DNA of 13,343 nt from CAYOMP01 sp964405075 (GCA_964405075.1 CAYOMP010000069.1:1-13343), one strand, 5' to 3'. Shown: positions 1 to 7,220, counted from the first letter of the stretch. Translations and numbers: made by a program. The notes: generated from the sequence alone by a model not told the origin.

Positions 1-39
1 GTGAAGTAGCTAAAAAGTATTGGTGGAGGAATATACATA

Positions 40-264
40 ATGGATAACAATAATTCAAATGGGATAAATCAGGTAACACTGATATTAAGAATATGCATAG
101 GTGGTTATCTTGCGTATTTAGCATATGATTTGTTTATGGCTTTACCAGGTAAAACAGGTGGAGAATTTTGGTTTTTACTAATACCGGCAATTGTATTTGT
201 ACTTGTGGGAATAGCATTAATAATTACATCTCTTAAGAAGATGAAGGATAACTTTTCAAAGTAA
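40..264 (+). CDS. small two-helix membrane protein of unknown function
   Basis: A 74-residue protein that I do not recognise. A polar start (residues 1-11, rich in Asn and Ser) is followed by two hydrophobic stretches, roughly residues 13-36 and 42-62, and a lysine-rich tail ending in KMKDNFSK, so it is probably a hairpin-type integral membrane protein. The ATG is preceded by GGTGGAGGA at 21-29, a good ribosome binding site 10 nt away. A terminator-like hairpin lies 10 nt after the stop codon. The first nine bases of the window (GTG AAG TAG) could be the end of an upstream gene, which would make this the last gene of an operon, but that cannot be shown from here. No catalytic or binding motif is visible. 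Confidence 0.75.
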   Translation: MDNNNSNGINQVTLILRICIGGYLAYLAYDLFMALPGKTGGEFWFLLIPAIVFVLVGIALIITSLKKMKDNFSK

Positions 265-273
265 ACTGTTTAG

Positions 274-301
274 AGTACTTAGGAGTAAGTGCTAGTTTTT
301 T
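274..301 (+). terminator. rho-independent terminator after the small membrane protein
   Basis: An 8-bp stem (AGTACTTA at 274-281 with TAAGTGCT at 286-293, one G-U pair) closes a GGAG loop and is followed by AG and six T residues at 296-301. It is oriented to end plus-strand transcription from the 74-residue gene. The stem is only moderately GC-containing, so efficiency is uncertain. On the minus strand no T run follows the hairpin, so it is not a clear terminator for the convergent dehydrogenase gene. Confidence 0.65.
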
Positions 302-383
302 GAATAGGCAATACACCAAATCAATTTTTATTAACATTTATTCAAATAGTACTTAAAGTTATGGTTTATGGAAATGAAAACCG

Positions 384-1151
384 CTATTTTGAATATATTT
401 TTTTCTTTTGTTGATGTGCAGCTATTTTTACATAAATATTAGTTGGTAGTAGTCTGCCAAAAGTCATACCCATTTTTAGCATAAAAGTTGGAACGATTAC
501 GGTTTTTCTTTTGAACATTTGTGAAATAGCATATTCTGCACAATATTTTGGGGTAATGCCCTTTAAAGCAAATTCTACGTTAGCTACATTATTAAATTCG
601 GTATCAACAGGTCCCGGACAAAGGCAACCGAAATAAATATTACTTTTTGCTTCTCTTAATTCTTCAGCAATAGCCCTGGTAAAACTAACTACATAGGATT
701 TTGTAGCATAATATGTTGCCATATATGGACCGGCAGGCATAATTCCGGCACATGAGGCAACGTTTAATATGTATCCTTGATTTTGAGCCTTCATTTTGTT
801 CAGCATTAATTTAGCAAAAATATGAACTGCTCGAATATTTACATCTATCATATCTAAATCTTTCTGTAAATCAGCATTAATAAAGGGTCCACAATCACCA
901 AAACCGGCATTATTAATAAATATGTCAATTTTTTCATCTTTTATTTCTTCAAAAACTCTGAAACATTCATCTTTATTAGTTAGGTCAGCTGTGATTATCC
1001 TACTTTCGGTAGTTAATCTGGCTGCTAGTTTTTTCAATCTATCCTCACGGCGTGCGATTAGTATTAGTTTGTATCCCATATTTGAAAGCTTTGTAGCAAA
1101 TTCGACTCCGATTCCAGAACTTGCTCCTGTGATTACTGCATAATTTTTCAT
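384..1151 (-). CDS. short-chain dehydrogenase/reductase (SDR family oxidoreductase)
   Basis: A 255-residue classical SDR, the usual size for the family. The Rossmann cofactor motif TGASSGIG is at residues 8-15. R34-R35 at the end of the second strand favours NADP(H) over NAD(H). NNAG is at 80-83, the catalytic serine at S133 (NVAS), the YxxxK pair at Y147/K151, and PGPVDTEF follows the active site as in SDRs that cap the nicotinamide. It therefore most likely reduces a carbonyl or oxidises an alcohol in the cytosol; the substrate cannot be read from sequence. It resembles the broad DltE/YqjQ-like branch of small bacterial SDRs. The ribosome binding site AAAGGA lies just upstream of the ATG, and a good sigma-A-type promoter lies about 50 bp upstream. 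It appears monocistronic, convergent with the 74-residue gene and divergent from the polymer operon. Confidence 0.93.
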   Translation of the reverse strand: MKNYAVITGASSGIGVEFATKLSNMGYKLILIARREDRLKKLAARLTTESRIITADLTNKDECFRVFEEIKDEKIDIFINNAGFGDCGPFINADLQKDLDMIDVNIRAVHIFAKLMLNKMKAQNQGYILNVASCAGIMPAGPYMATYYATKSYVVSFTRAIAEELREAKSNIYFGCLCPGPVDTEFNNVANVEFALKGITPKYCAEYAISQMFKRKTVIVPTFMLKMGMTFGRLLPTNIYVKIAAHQQKKKIYSK

Positions 1152-1199
1152 AAAGACTGTCCTTTCTGCTTACTCCTATTATTACTTTACTTATCATCT

Positions 1200-1229
1200 A
1201 TTATAGCCTTCATTGAATGCTATTTTCAA
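1200..1229 (-). promoter_or_regulatory. sigma-A-type promoter of the SDR gene
   Basis: Read on the minus strand: TTGAAA (1229-1224), an 18-bp spacer, then a perfect TATAAT (1205-1200). A start near 1193 would give a leader of about 40 nt to the dehydrogenase ATG. An inverted repeat ATTGAA-N7-TTCAAT (1212-1217 with 1225-1230) overlaps the -35 element and spacer and could be an operator, though the arms are short. Confidence 0.7.
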
Positions 1230-1378
1230 TAGTGGATTTTAAGGTGAAAATACAACCAACTGGTATAAGTAGTAGAAAAGTAAGTTGCTTTTGCTGTCTA
1301 TAAAATTCAGAAAAATGTCAAATGAATAAAAATTAGCAGAGTTATTTACGTTAGTCAATGATAGGTCATCAACTTTTC

Positions 1379-1407
1379 TTGACAGAAACCTAGTTGATTT
1401 ATATATA
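1379..1407 (+). promoter_or_regulatory. consensus-like promoter upstream of the polymer operon
   Basis: A perfect -35 TTGACA (1379-1384), a 17-bp spacer and TATATA (1402-1407), with TATAAA in an overlapping register at 1404-1409. A start near 1413 leaves about 300 nt of untranslated leader before the glycerophosphotransferase gene. The -10 lies inside the palindrome TTTATATATAAA (1398-1409), so a repressor bound there would block polymerase. Confidence 0.6.
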
Positions 1408-1440
1408 AATAGACAGGTCAGTAGTTTATGTATAAATAGA
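1398..1440 (+). repeat. two tandem palindromic 16-mers, 27-bp period, possible operators
   Basis: TTTATATATAAATAGA (1398-1413) and TTTATGTATAAATAGA (1425-1440) differ at one base. Each is followed by a related tail ending in CAGTAG (1419-1424 and 1448-1453). The first 12 bases of copy one form a perfect palindrome; copy two is palindromic but for one base. The 27-bp period is about 2.5 helical turns. Copy one covers the -10 of the promoter at 1379-1407 and copy two lies just downstream of the expected start. This is the arrangement expected of paired repressor sites, but AT-rich palindromes also arise by chance. Confidence 0.5.
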
Positions 1441-1482
1441 TAAAGACCAGTAGGTTTAAGTATTTTAATTATGCTGAATTTG

Positions 1483-1491
1483 TGGTATATT
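1483..1491 (+). promoter_or_regulatory. candidate second, extended -10 promoter
   Basis: TGG followed by TATATT fits the TGn extended -10 pattern. The -35 position (TTTTAA at 1463-1468, 17-bp spacing) is weak. It would give a leader about 85 nt shorter than that from the 1379 promoter. Confidence 0.3.
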
Positions 1492-1715
1492 GAAAGGTAG
1501 TGTCTGCTATTTGACGTGAAATATTTGTAAGGAAGTTTTGAATCGGTTAGCGTGAAGAAGGATTCTCCTGCAGACTTATTCAATAACAGATGCATATTAT
1601 GAGAAAACAGCATCTAAGATGTGTACCAGTTCGAATGAGAAATATATAGGATTATGGCTTATACAAATTTGGCGTATAAGACTTGAAAAAATGAAAAGCG
1701 AAAGGCATTAAATAT

Positions 1716-2918
1716 ATGGATAGAATAATTGAGATTATAAAATCTAATAAAATATTATTTAAAATACTCTCTGGCATAAATAGTATATATATTGGATTGC
1801 ATAATAGAATAATTAAATTATCTTGGAGCATTTTTTATTTATTTAAGATAGAGCCGACGAAGGTAGTATTTAGTAATTTTAATGGAGGAGGTTACGGAGA
1901 TAATCCTAAGTTCATTGCAGAGAAGTTATTAGATACTCAAATGAAAATATATTGGGTATGTGGTAATAAAAATGCAGATTTTCCTAAAGGTATTACATTA
2001 ATAAAGCCAAATTCTTTAAAATTTGTTTATCATATGTGTACTGCGGCGGCGTGGGTTGATAATACGAGAAAATTATATTATTTCAAAAAGAAGAAAGAAC
2101 AGTTATATATTCAAACATGGCATGGTGGCCCGGGACTTAAAAAGGTAGAAAAGGATTGTGAAAATGCACTGAGCAGAGAATATATTGAATATGCCAAGAT
2201 AGATTCAAAAAATATTGATTTATTCTTATCTTGCTGTCGTTGGTGTAGTGAGTTGTATCATTCATCATTTTGGTATGACGGAGCCATTTTGGAAAAAGGT
2301 ATACCAAAGAATGATATGTATTTTCAAGATGCCAAACCTATTAAGAAATTAGTATATGATTATTATAAATTGGAAGAAGATATTAAATTAATAATGTATG
2401 CACCAACATATCGAGATAATAGAAAGACAGATATGTATAATTTGGATTGTGAGCGTTTGATAAAAACTCTGGAAGAAAAATTTGGTGGTAAATTTGCTGT
2501 ATTAATAAGATTGCATCCAAATGTTGCGACACAGGATAATATTTTTAATTATACAGACAGAATATTAAATGCCAGTCGTTACGCCAATATGCAAGAGTTG
2601 TTAGTGGCTTGTGATATGATTATTACAGATTATTCAGGTTGTGCATTTGATTACCCTATGCTTAAAAAGCCGGGATTTTTATATGCTGAGGATTATGAGG
2701 AGATGAAAAAAACTAAAGATTATTACTTCTCATTAGAGGAATTACCATTTTCTCTGGCCCTTGATAATAATCAGTTAATGGAAATTATTAAGAATTTTGA
2801 TTATGAACAATATTGTCTGGATTGCAAAAAGTATGTGGATTCTATTGGATATGTGGACAATGGTACTGCATCACAGGCAGCAGCGGATGAAATATTGAAG
2901 CATTCAACAACTATTTAG
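1716..2918 (+). CDS. CDP-glycerol:glycerophosphate glycerophosphotransferase family protein (TagB/TagF-like)
   Basis: A 400-residue protein with the signatures of the Glyphos_transf family (PF04464), which moves glycerol-phosphate or another polyol-phosphate from a CDP-activated donor to teichoic acid, lipid-linked disaccharide or capsular glycan. Visible landmarks are TWHGGPG with H136, APTYRDNR near residues 229-236, RLHPN with H267, and ITDYSGCAFDYP with D305 and S307; the two histidines and the TDYS block are the conserved donor-binding and catalytic positions. Residues 13-43 are hydrophobic and amphipathic and probably form a membrane-association helix, as in TagB/TagF. At 400 residues it is a single-domain, TagB-sized enzyme rather than a long bifunctional TagF. 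The ribosome binding site (GCGAAAGG, 1698-1705) is weaker than those of the downstream genes. It is first in a five-gene operon. No cytidylyltransferase making the CDP donor lies in the window, so the donor identity (glycerol, ribitol or other) is open. Confidence 0.88.
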   Translation: MDRIIEIIKSNKILFKILSGINSIYIGLHNRIIKLSWSIFYLFKIEPTKVVFSNFNGGGYGDNPKFIAEKLLDTQMKIYWVCGNKNADFPKGITLIKPNSLKFVYHMCTAAAWVDNTRKLYYFKKKKEQLYIQTWHGGPGLKKVEKDCENALSREYIEYAKIDSKNIDLFLSCCRWCSELYHSSFWYDGAILEKGIPKNDMYFQDAKPIKKLVYDYYKLEEDIKLIMYAPTYRDNRKTDMYNLDCERLIKTLEEKFGGKFAVLIRLHPNVATQDNIFNYTDRILNASRYANMQELLVACDMIITDYSGCAFDYPMLKKPGFLYAEDYEEMKKTKDYYFSLEELPFSLALDNNQLMEIIKNFDYEQYCLDCKKYVDSIGYVDNGTASQAAADEILKHSTTI

Positions 2919-2930
2919 TGAGGAGACATT

Positions 2931-3719
2931 ATGTACAAATTGGCAACTGAAAAAGATGTTCCAATGCTTTTGGAATATTTTGAGAGGGATTTAAAAAATT
3001 GTTTGTATAGCTACATTGATTTAAAAAAATATAAGATTACTAATGAACATTTAAAAATATATTACAACGATACGAATTGCTCATTAACGGTAGCAACAGC
3101 ATATTATAATGGATTACAAATTTTTTGTGATGGGGATATATTTCCAACAGAAGAGACTGTTGCATTAATTAAAGAGTTAGATTCATCAATTATCAGTTCT
3201 ACGGTAAATGTAATTGATTTGCTTTCACCTTATTTCGAAAAAGGCTATACTGTTGAAAAAGGATTTGTGACATCAATAGAACGTGTTAGGTGTATGTATA
3301 ATGACGAGAACGTACTAGTAGCAGAAGAGAAAGATTATGCCGAGATAGCTGAACTAATATGTTCAGATGAAGGTGTTGGAGGGCATTATAACCCTAAGGA
3401 TTTAGAAGAACAATTATTAACTAGGCGAAGAGAAAATTTTGGAAGAAACTATATTATAAAACAAGATGGCAAGATAGTATGTCATGTTGCTACTTATGCT
3501 GAGATAGATAATTTGGCTGTCATTAGTGGAGTTATAACGCATAAAGATTATCAGAAAAGAGGATTTGCAGCAGCAGCTACAGCTAAGATGTGTGATGATT
3601 TATTAGCAGAAGGGAAAAAGCCTTGTTTATTTTATTATACTAATACGGCTAAAGCGCTGTATGATAAAGTAGGCTTTGATACACCATCTAGCTGGGGAAA
3701 AATCGCTAAATTGCATTAG
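2931..3719 (+). CDS. GNAT family N-acetyltransferase
   Basis: 262 residues, 12 bp after the preceding stop, with GAGGAG upstream of the ATG. The C-terminal half carries a GNAT fold: strand-rich ISGVITHKDYQKRGFA, where Q208-K-R-G211-F-A213 is the pyrophosphate-binding (Q/R)xxGx(G/A) motif for acetyl-CoA, followed by an alpha-helix and a final LFYYTNTAKALYDKVGF segment typical of the family's last strands. Residues 1 to about 115 look like a separate degenerate N-terminal domain, so this may be a two-domain GNAT with only the C-terminal half catalytic. The substrate is unknown. Position between a glycerophosphotransferase and an aminotransferase suggests it N-acylates an amino group on a surface-polymer precursor, but that is inference from context only. 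Confidence 0.85.
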   Translation: MYKLATEKDVPMLLEYFERDLKNCLYSYIDLKKYKITNEHLKIYYNDTNCSLTVATAYYNGLQIFCDGDIFPTEETVALIKELDSSIISSTVNVIDLLSPYFEKGYTVEKGFVTSIERVRCMYNDENVLVAEEKDYAEIAELICSDEGVGGHYNPKDLEEQLLTRRRENFGRNYIIKQDGKIVCHVATYAEIDNLAVISGVITHKDYQKRGFAAAATAKMCDDLLAEGKKPCLFYYTNTAKALYDKVGFDTPSSWGKIAKLH

Positions 3720-3732
3720 CAATTAATAATGC

Positions 3733-3752
3733 TTGGAATAAATTGGAATAAA
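3733..3752 (+). repeat. perfect 10-bp tandem duplication
   Basis: TTGGAATAAA occurs twice in a row, 14 bp after the stop of the GNAT gene. No function is evident. It marks the start of the only sizeable gap (216 bp) inside the polymer operon. Confidence 0.7.
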
Positions 3753-3836
3753 ATAGAAGCAAAAGATTTGTATAAGGATATATGTACTAAAATAAGCAAA
3801 TTTTTTGATTTTAATTATCATCTCAATTAGAAGACA

Positions 3837-3876
3837 ATGTGATAAGAGTTATCATATAGAAGTTTTAGTGTATAAA
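3837..3876 (+). promoter_or_regulatory. hairpin/palindrome with a weak internal promoter candidate
   Basis: ATGTGATAA (3837-3845) and TTATCATAT (3849-3857) form a 9-bp stem with a GAG loop and one G-U pair. No T run follows, so it is not a standard terminator. Its right arm contains TTATCA (3849-3854), which sits 16 bp from TATAAA (3871-3876); together they make a weak promoter with a palindrome over the -35, upstream of the aminotransferase gene. An mRNA-processing or stability hairpin is equally possible. Confidence 0.35.
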
Positions 3877-3935
3877 GTATTAACTCACATATAGTAAGAG
3901 AATAAATTTTTGGAGAAGTAAGGAGGATTTTTACT

Positions 3936-4991
3936 ATGTACTATGTAAATGAAAATATAAAAAATACAGTTAGGATATTCCCAGAACAGGGAAGACACGG
4001 GTTTATGCGATTGGATATGAATGAAAATCCGGAAGGTCTTCCAAAGGAATTTGTTGAAGAAGTTTTAAAGGAAATTACGCCAGAATATTTGGCAACATAT
4101 CCTGAACCAAATAATTTTTTAGAGGCATATGCCAAATTCATTAATGTAAATATTGATAATTTATCTATAACAAATGGTTCAGATGCGGCCATCAGATATA
4201 CATTGGAAACTTTTGCAAAACCAGGGCATAATGTAGTAACTGTGGCACCAAGCTTTGAGATGTATGCAGTAAATTGCAGATTATTAGGTCTTAATCATAT
4301 TCCGGTTATGTACAAGCCAGACCTTACAATAAATGCAGATGATATTGTAAATGCTATAGATGAAGATACTGATGTGGTTGTATTGCTTAATCCCAATAAT
4401 CCTATTAGTAATGCATACTCTGATGAGGAAGCAATTAAGATTATTGAAAAAGCAAGGGAAATGAATGCGGTAGTAATTATTGATGAGGCATACCATTATT
4501 TTTATAAAAAAACATTTTTGGATATGATTAACAAATATGATAATGTTATTATTTTTAGAACATTTTCTAAGTTATTTTCCTTAGCTGGTTGCAGATTGGG
4601 CGTTATTATTAGTAATCCAGAAATTATTGAGTATGTTACACGTTCTAAGCCAAGCTTTGAAGTCAACACTATTGCATTAAAATTTGCTCAAAGATTGATT
4701 GAAAGACCAGAATTAGTGGAAGAATTAATTTCAAAAGAAATAGAAGGACGAAACTACTTAATTGAAGATTTGAAAAAGAATGGTTATGAAGTATATGCAG
4801 AAAATAGTAATTTTGTGTTTATTAAGCCAAATAATAATCCGGAAGAGTTAAGTAAAAAACTAAGAGAAAAGAATGTGCTTATTAAAACTTATGGTAATCC
4901 AATGCTTAGTAAGTATATTCGTATAAATACAGGTAGCGCAAAAGTTATGCAACAGTTTTTAGAGATTTTTTATGCGGTAGACCAAAAGTAA
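3936..4991 (+). CDS. PLP-dependent class I/II aminotransferase, histidinol-phosphate aminotransferase-like
   Basis: 351 residues, the usual HisC length, preceded by AGGAGG (3921-3926). Fold-type I PLP features are all present: MNENPEG at 28-34, TNGSDAAI at 79-86 (phosphate-binding turn), NPNNP at 152-156, DEAY at 183-186 (D183 to the pyridine nitrogen, Y186 to O3'), the Schiff-base lysine K212 in TFSKLFSLAG, R220, and the C-terminal YIRINTG with the substrate-binding arginine. It transfers an amino group, with glutamate the likely donor. Despite HisC similarity it sits among surface-polymer genes with no other his gene, so it more likely makes an aminated polymer precursor. A precedent is the HisC-like enzyme Cj1437 of Campylobacter capsule synthesis, assigned to serinol-phosphate formation. 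A plain histidine-pathway role cannot be excluded without knowing whether the genome has another hisC. Confidence 0.88.
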   Translation: MYYVNENIKNTVRIFPEQGRHGFMRLDMNENPEGLPKEFVEEVLKEITPEYLATYPEPNNFLEAYAKFINVNIDNLSITNGSDAAIRYTLETFAKPGHNVVTVAPSFEMYAVNCRLLGLNHIPVMYKPDLTINADDIVNAIDEDTDVVVLLNPNNPISNAYSDEEAIKIIEKAREMNAVVIIDEAYHYFYKKTFLDMINKYDNVIIFRTFSKLFSLAGCRLGVIISNPEIIEYVTRSKPSFEVNTIALKFAQRLIERPELVEELISKEIEGRNYLIEDLKKNGYEVYAENSNFVFIKPNNNPEELSKKLREKNVLIKTYGNPMLSKYIRINTGSAKVMQQFLEIFYAVDQK

Positions 4992-5026
4992 TTTTGAAAA
5001 TTGCATAAGAAGGAGTAAGAGTACAA

Positions 5027-6040
5027 ATGAAAAATGGAGAGAAGGCTGTAGACAGGGTTGAATGGGTTGATATAGCTAAAGGGTATGGAATTTTATTGGT
5101 TATAGCTGCGCATATGGATATATCTACTTTGGGAGTGTGGATTCACACTTTTCATATTCCGGTGTTTTTTTTCTTATCAGGTTATGTGTTTGATATAAAA
5201 GGAGATTTTTATACTTTTTTCAAAAAGAAAGTTAAGGTGCTTATAATACCATATTTTTGTCTGGGGATACCATTAATTATTTATGATGTAATTCAAAAGG
5301 CTGTGGAAGGATATTATTTTTTGGATATTTTGCTGGAAGATATTATTGGGTTTGTGGTGCAAAAAAGGATGTTTACTTTGTGGTATATAGCGTGTCTGTT
5401 CTTTGTGAATATTCTTTTCTATTTAATCGTAAAGTATATAAAAAATCTTAAAATTATTGGAATTATAATTGCAATAGGTGCTATTGTCGGTAGTGTTTAC
5501 TATAGACTGGATGGTGAAGCGTTGCCTTGGAATATTGATGTATGTGTTATGGCTTTACCATTTTGGTATTTAGGGTATTTATTTAAGAAATACGACAAGT
5601 TCCAAGAGTTTATATTTAATAATAAAAACAAAAAATTATTTTTTGCTACTTTTTTATGTATTAATATAGCGTGTGGAATGGGAAACTGTATGATTAGTGG
5701 AGAAGTGCTGTCAATGTATGGCTCAACATATGGAATTGAACTATTATCATATATTTCAGCATTTGCAGGTATAATGTGTGTAATAATGTTGGCAAATGGC
5801 ATTTCATCACGAACTATGCAATACATAGGTGCCAATTCCTTAATATATTTTGCATGGCATCAATCTTTAATTATACCGTTGATTTATGATGTTTTAGAAC
5901 TATTTAATATTTTTTGCGGTGATTCTCATGCAGTAATATTAGTAACAAAGGCAATAGTATTTGCTGTTTGCTTAATTATTCTGACATTACTTAATATATT
6001 AATAAAAGATTCTAAGTTGAAATTTATTATTGGGAGATAG
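5027..6040 (+). CDS. membrane O-acyltransferase (acyltransferase family 3)
   Basis: 337 residues with about ten hydrophobic segments spread over the whole length. The N-terminus has the family-3 signature: R10...D15-I-A-K18-G19, then H29 in the first helix (VIAAH), and FHIPVFFFLSGY at 42-53, the pattern of fucose-4-O-acetylase, OatA and WecH-type enzymes (PF01757). H29 is the conserved catalytic-type histidine. A late FAWHQSLIIP segment is also characteristic. Such proteins take an acetyl or other acyl group from cytosolic acyl-CoA and deliver it to sugars or polyols of exported envelope glycans. AGGAG lies 11 nt before the ATG, and the gene starts 35 bp after the aminotransferase. The acceptor is unknown; by context it is the polymer built by this operon. 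Confidence 0.88.
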   Translation: MKNGEKAVDRVEWVDIAKGYGILLVIAAHMDISTLGVWIHTFHIPVFFFLSGYVFDIKGDFYTFFKKKVKVLIIPYFCLGIPLIIYDVIQKAVEGYYFLDILLEDIIGFVVQKRMFTLWYIACLFFVNILFYLIVKYIKNLKIIGIIIAIGAIVGSVYYRLDGEALPWNIDVCVMALPFWYLGYLFKKYDKFQEFIFNNKNKKLFFATFLCINIACGMGNCMISGEVLSMYGSTYGIELLSYISAFAGIMCVIMLANGISSRTMQYIGANSLIYFAWHQSLIIPLIYDVLELFNIFCGDSHAVILVTKAIVFAVCLIILTLLNILIKDSKLKFIIGR

Positions 6041-6054
6041 ATTTAGGAGAGTAT

Positions 6055-7161
6055 ATGACTAAAACTAATTATCAATTTAAAATTTTATATGCTATTGGAA
6101 TGATTGTAATTGTTGCGGGACATTGCAATAATGCTGGATTATCGTTGGCATATGAGTGGTTTCCACCGTATGCATTTCATTTGGCACTATTTGCATTCGG
6201 TTCAGGATATTTTTACAAGGATAGTGCTTCTGAAAATGTTAAAAAATATATTTGGCATAAATTTGTAAGGCTGATTATACCTATGTATTTGTGGAATGTA
6301 TTTTATGCATTTCTGGTATATGTATCAAGATTTGGTGGTTTTACATTAGGAGCTGATCCTAATTTAAGAACGATTCTTTGGGAGCCATTAGTAAATGGTC
6401 ATCAGTTCGAATATAATTTGGGTGGATGGTTTGTTGTTCCATTATTTATGATACAAATACTTAATGTTTCGGCAAGAAAAGGACTTGAAATATTGCATAT
6501 ACGTATTAATGAATGGATATTCTTTATTTGCACGTTAATTCTTGGAATAGGTGGAGTGTGCTTGGCTAAGGCAGGTTACTATGAATTACCGTGGTTATTT
6601 ATAGATAGAATATTGTATTTTGCTCCATTTTTTGGACTCGGAATTTTATATAATAGAAAACTTGAAAAGATGGATAATGCTAATAATTTATTGTATTTTG
6701 GCGTGTTGTTTGGACTACAACTGCTAATAACTACGAGATATGGTCATTTGTTAGCGTATACTCCATCATGGTGTATGAATTTTACAGAGAATGCTTTTAT
6801 GCCTTTCGTGGTAGGAATTTTAGGAATAGCCTTTTGGCTTAGAGTATCCAAAATGCTAGTGCCAGTGTTAAAGGATAGTAAATGTATTAGATTAATTGCG
6901 GATAATACTTATTCAATTATGATTAACCAATTCTTGGGAATTATGTTAGTTAAAACAGGATTTGCAATTGTCAGTAGGTTAACACCACTATTTGCGGATT
7001 TTAATTTTGCGGAGTATAAAAGTAGTTTGGAATATTACTATTTGCCTTATAATGTAACTAATTGGTATTTGGTGTATGCCATAGCAGGAATAACAGTGCC
7101 TATATTAATGCAAATGATTATAAATATAATAAAGACTGTGTTTATTCGGGAATCGAAGTAA
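6055..7161 (+). CDS. second membrane acyltransferase (acyltransferase family 3)
   Basis: 368 residues, about ten membrane segments, 14 bp after the previous gene with AGGAGA upstream of the ATG. The first helix carries H23 (VIVAGH) and is followed by FHLALFAFGSGYFYK at 41-55, a diverged version of the FHxPxFFxxSGY block of acyltransferase family 3. It lacks the basic Arg/Asp/Lys stretch before the first helix that its neighbour keeps. A long polar stretch around 95-125 (PNLRTILWEPLVNG) lies between helices. The two acyltransferases are clearly different sequences, so they are not a recent duplication and probably act on different positions or with different acyl groups. It is the last gene of the operon, followed 14 bp later by a terminator. 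Confidence 0.85.
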   Translation: MTKTNYQFKILYAIGMIVIVAGHCNNAGLSLAYEWFPPYAFHLALFAFGSGYFYKDSASENVKKYIWHKFVRLIIPMYLWNVFYAFLVYVSRFGGFTLGADPNLRTILWEPLVNGHQFEYNLGGWFVVPLFMIQILNVSARKGLEILHIRINEWIFFICTLILGIGGVCLAKAGYYELPWLFIDRILYFAPFFGLGILYNRKLEKMDNANNLLYFGVLFGLQLLITTRYGHLLAYTPSWCMNFTENAFMPFVVGILGIAFWLRVSKMLVPVLKDSKCIRLIADNTYSIMINQFLGIMLVKTGFAIVSRLTPLFADFNFAEYKSSLEYYYLPYNVTNWYLVYAIAGITVPILMQMIINIIKTVFIRESK

Positions 7162-7175
7162 ATATTAAATAAGAA

Positions 7176-7220
7176 AGAAGAATCAGTATTTTAAGTAATT
7201 AAAAGATTGGTTCTTTTTTT
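7176..7220 (+). terminator. rho-independent terminator of the polymer operon
   Basis: AGAA-G-AATC (7176-7184) pairs with GATT-GG-TTCT (7205-7214) around an inner stem TTTTAA/TTAAAA (7189-7194 with 7199-7204) capped by a GTAA tetraloop of GNRA type. A T run extends from 7214 to 7220. It separates the polymer operon from the VTC/DUF4956 operon. Confidence 0.75.

Larger units (their letters stand above)
1152..1715. other. 564-bp gene-free divergent control region
   Basis: I see no credible gene here. A 124-codon open frame on the minus strand (1239-1613) has no ribosome binding site and a low-complexity composition. The region holds a minus-strand promoter for the dehydrogenase (1200-1229), a plus-strand consensus-like promoter (1379-1407), a second extended -10 candidate (1483-1491), a two-copy palindromic repeat (1398-1440), a 7-bp inverted repeat AAACCTA/TAGGTTT (1386-1392 with 1451-1457), and two possible leader hairpins: AGATGC/GCATCT (1588-1593 with 1610-1615) and CTTATAC/GTATAAG (1658-1664 with 1674-1680). 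The second ends 35 nt before the first gene of the polymer operon. If transcription starts near 1413, the mRNA has an untranslated leader of roughly 300 nt. Confidence 0.6.

Noticed and set aside
922..1143. Plus-strand 73-codon frame opposite the SDR gene
   Set aside because: It is the antisense of a well-supported SDR coding sequence and lacks a ribosome binding site.
1386..1457. Site-specific invertible promoter bounded by AAACCTA/TAGGTTT
   Set aside because: The arms are only 7 bp, no recombinase gene is nearby, and AT-rich DNA gives such arms by chance; kept only as a weak idea within a finding.
1239..1613. 124-codon open frame on the minus strand in the divergent region
   Set aside because: No ribosome binding site before the ATG, low-complexity Leu/Phe/Tyr/Ser composition as expected of AT-rich noncoding DNA, no recognisable domain, and it covers plus-strand promoter and repeat elements.
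1625..1645. TTCGAAT resembling a tRNA T-loop
   Set aside because: The flanking bases do not pair as a T-stem, and no acceptor, D or anticodon arms are present around it.
7176..7220. Riboswitch between the two operons
   Set aside because: The structure is explained by a terminator hairpin with a T run; no conserved aptamer motif is visible in the following 130 bp.
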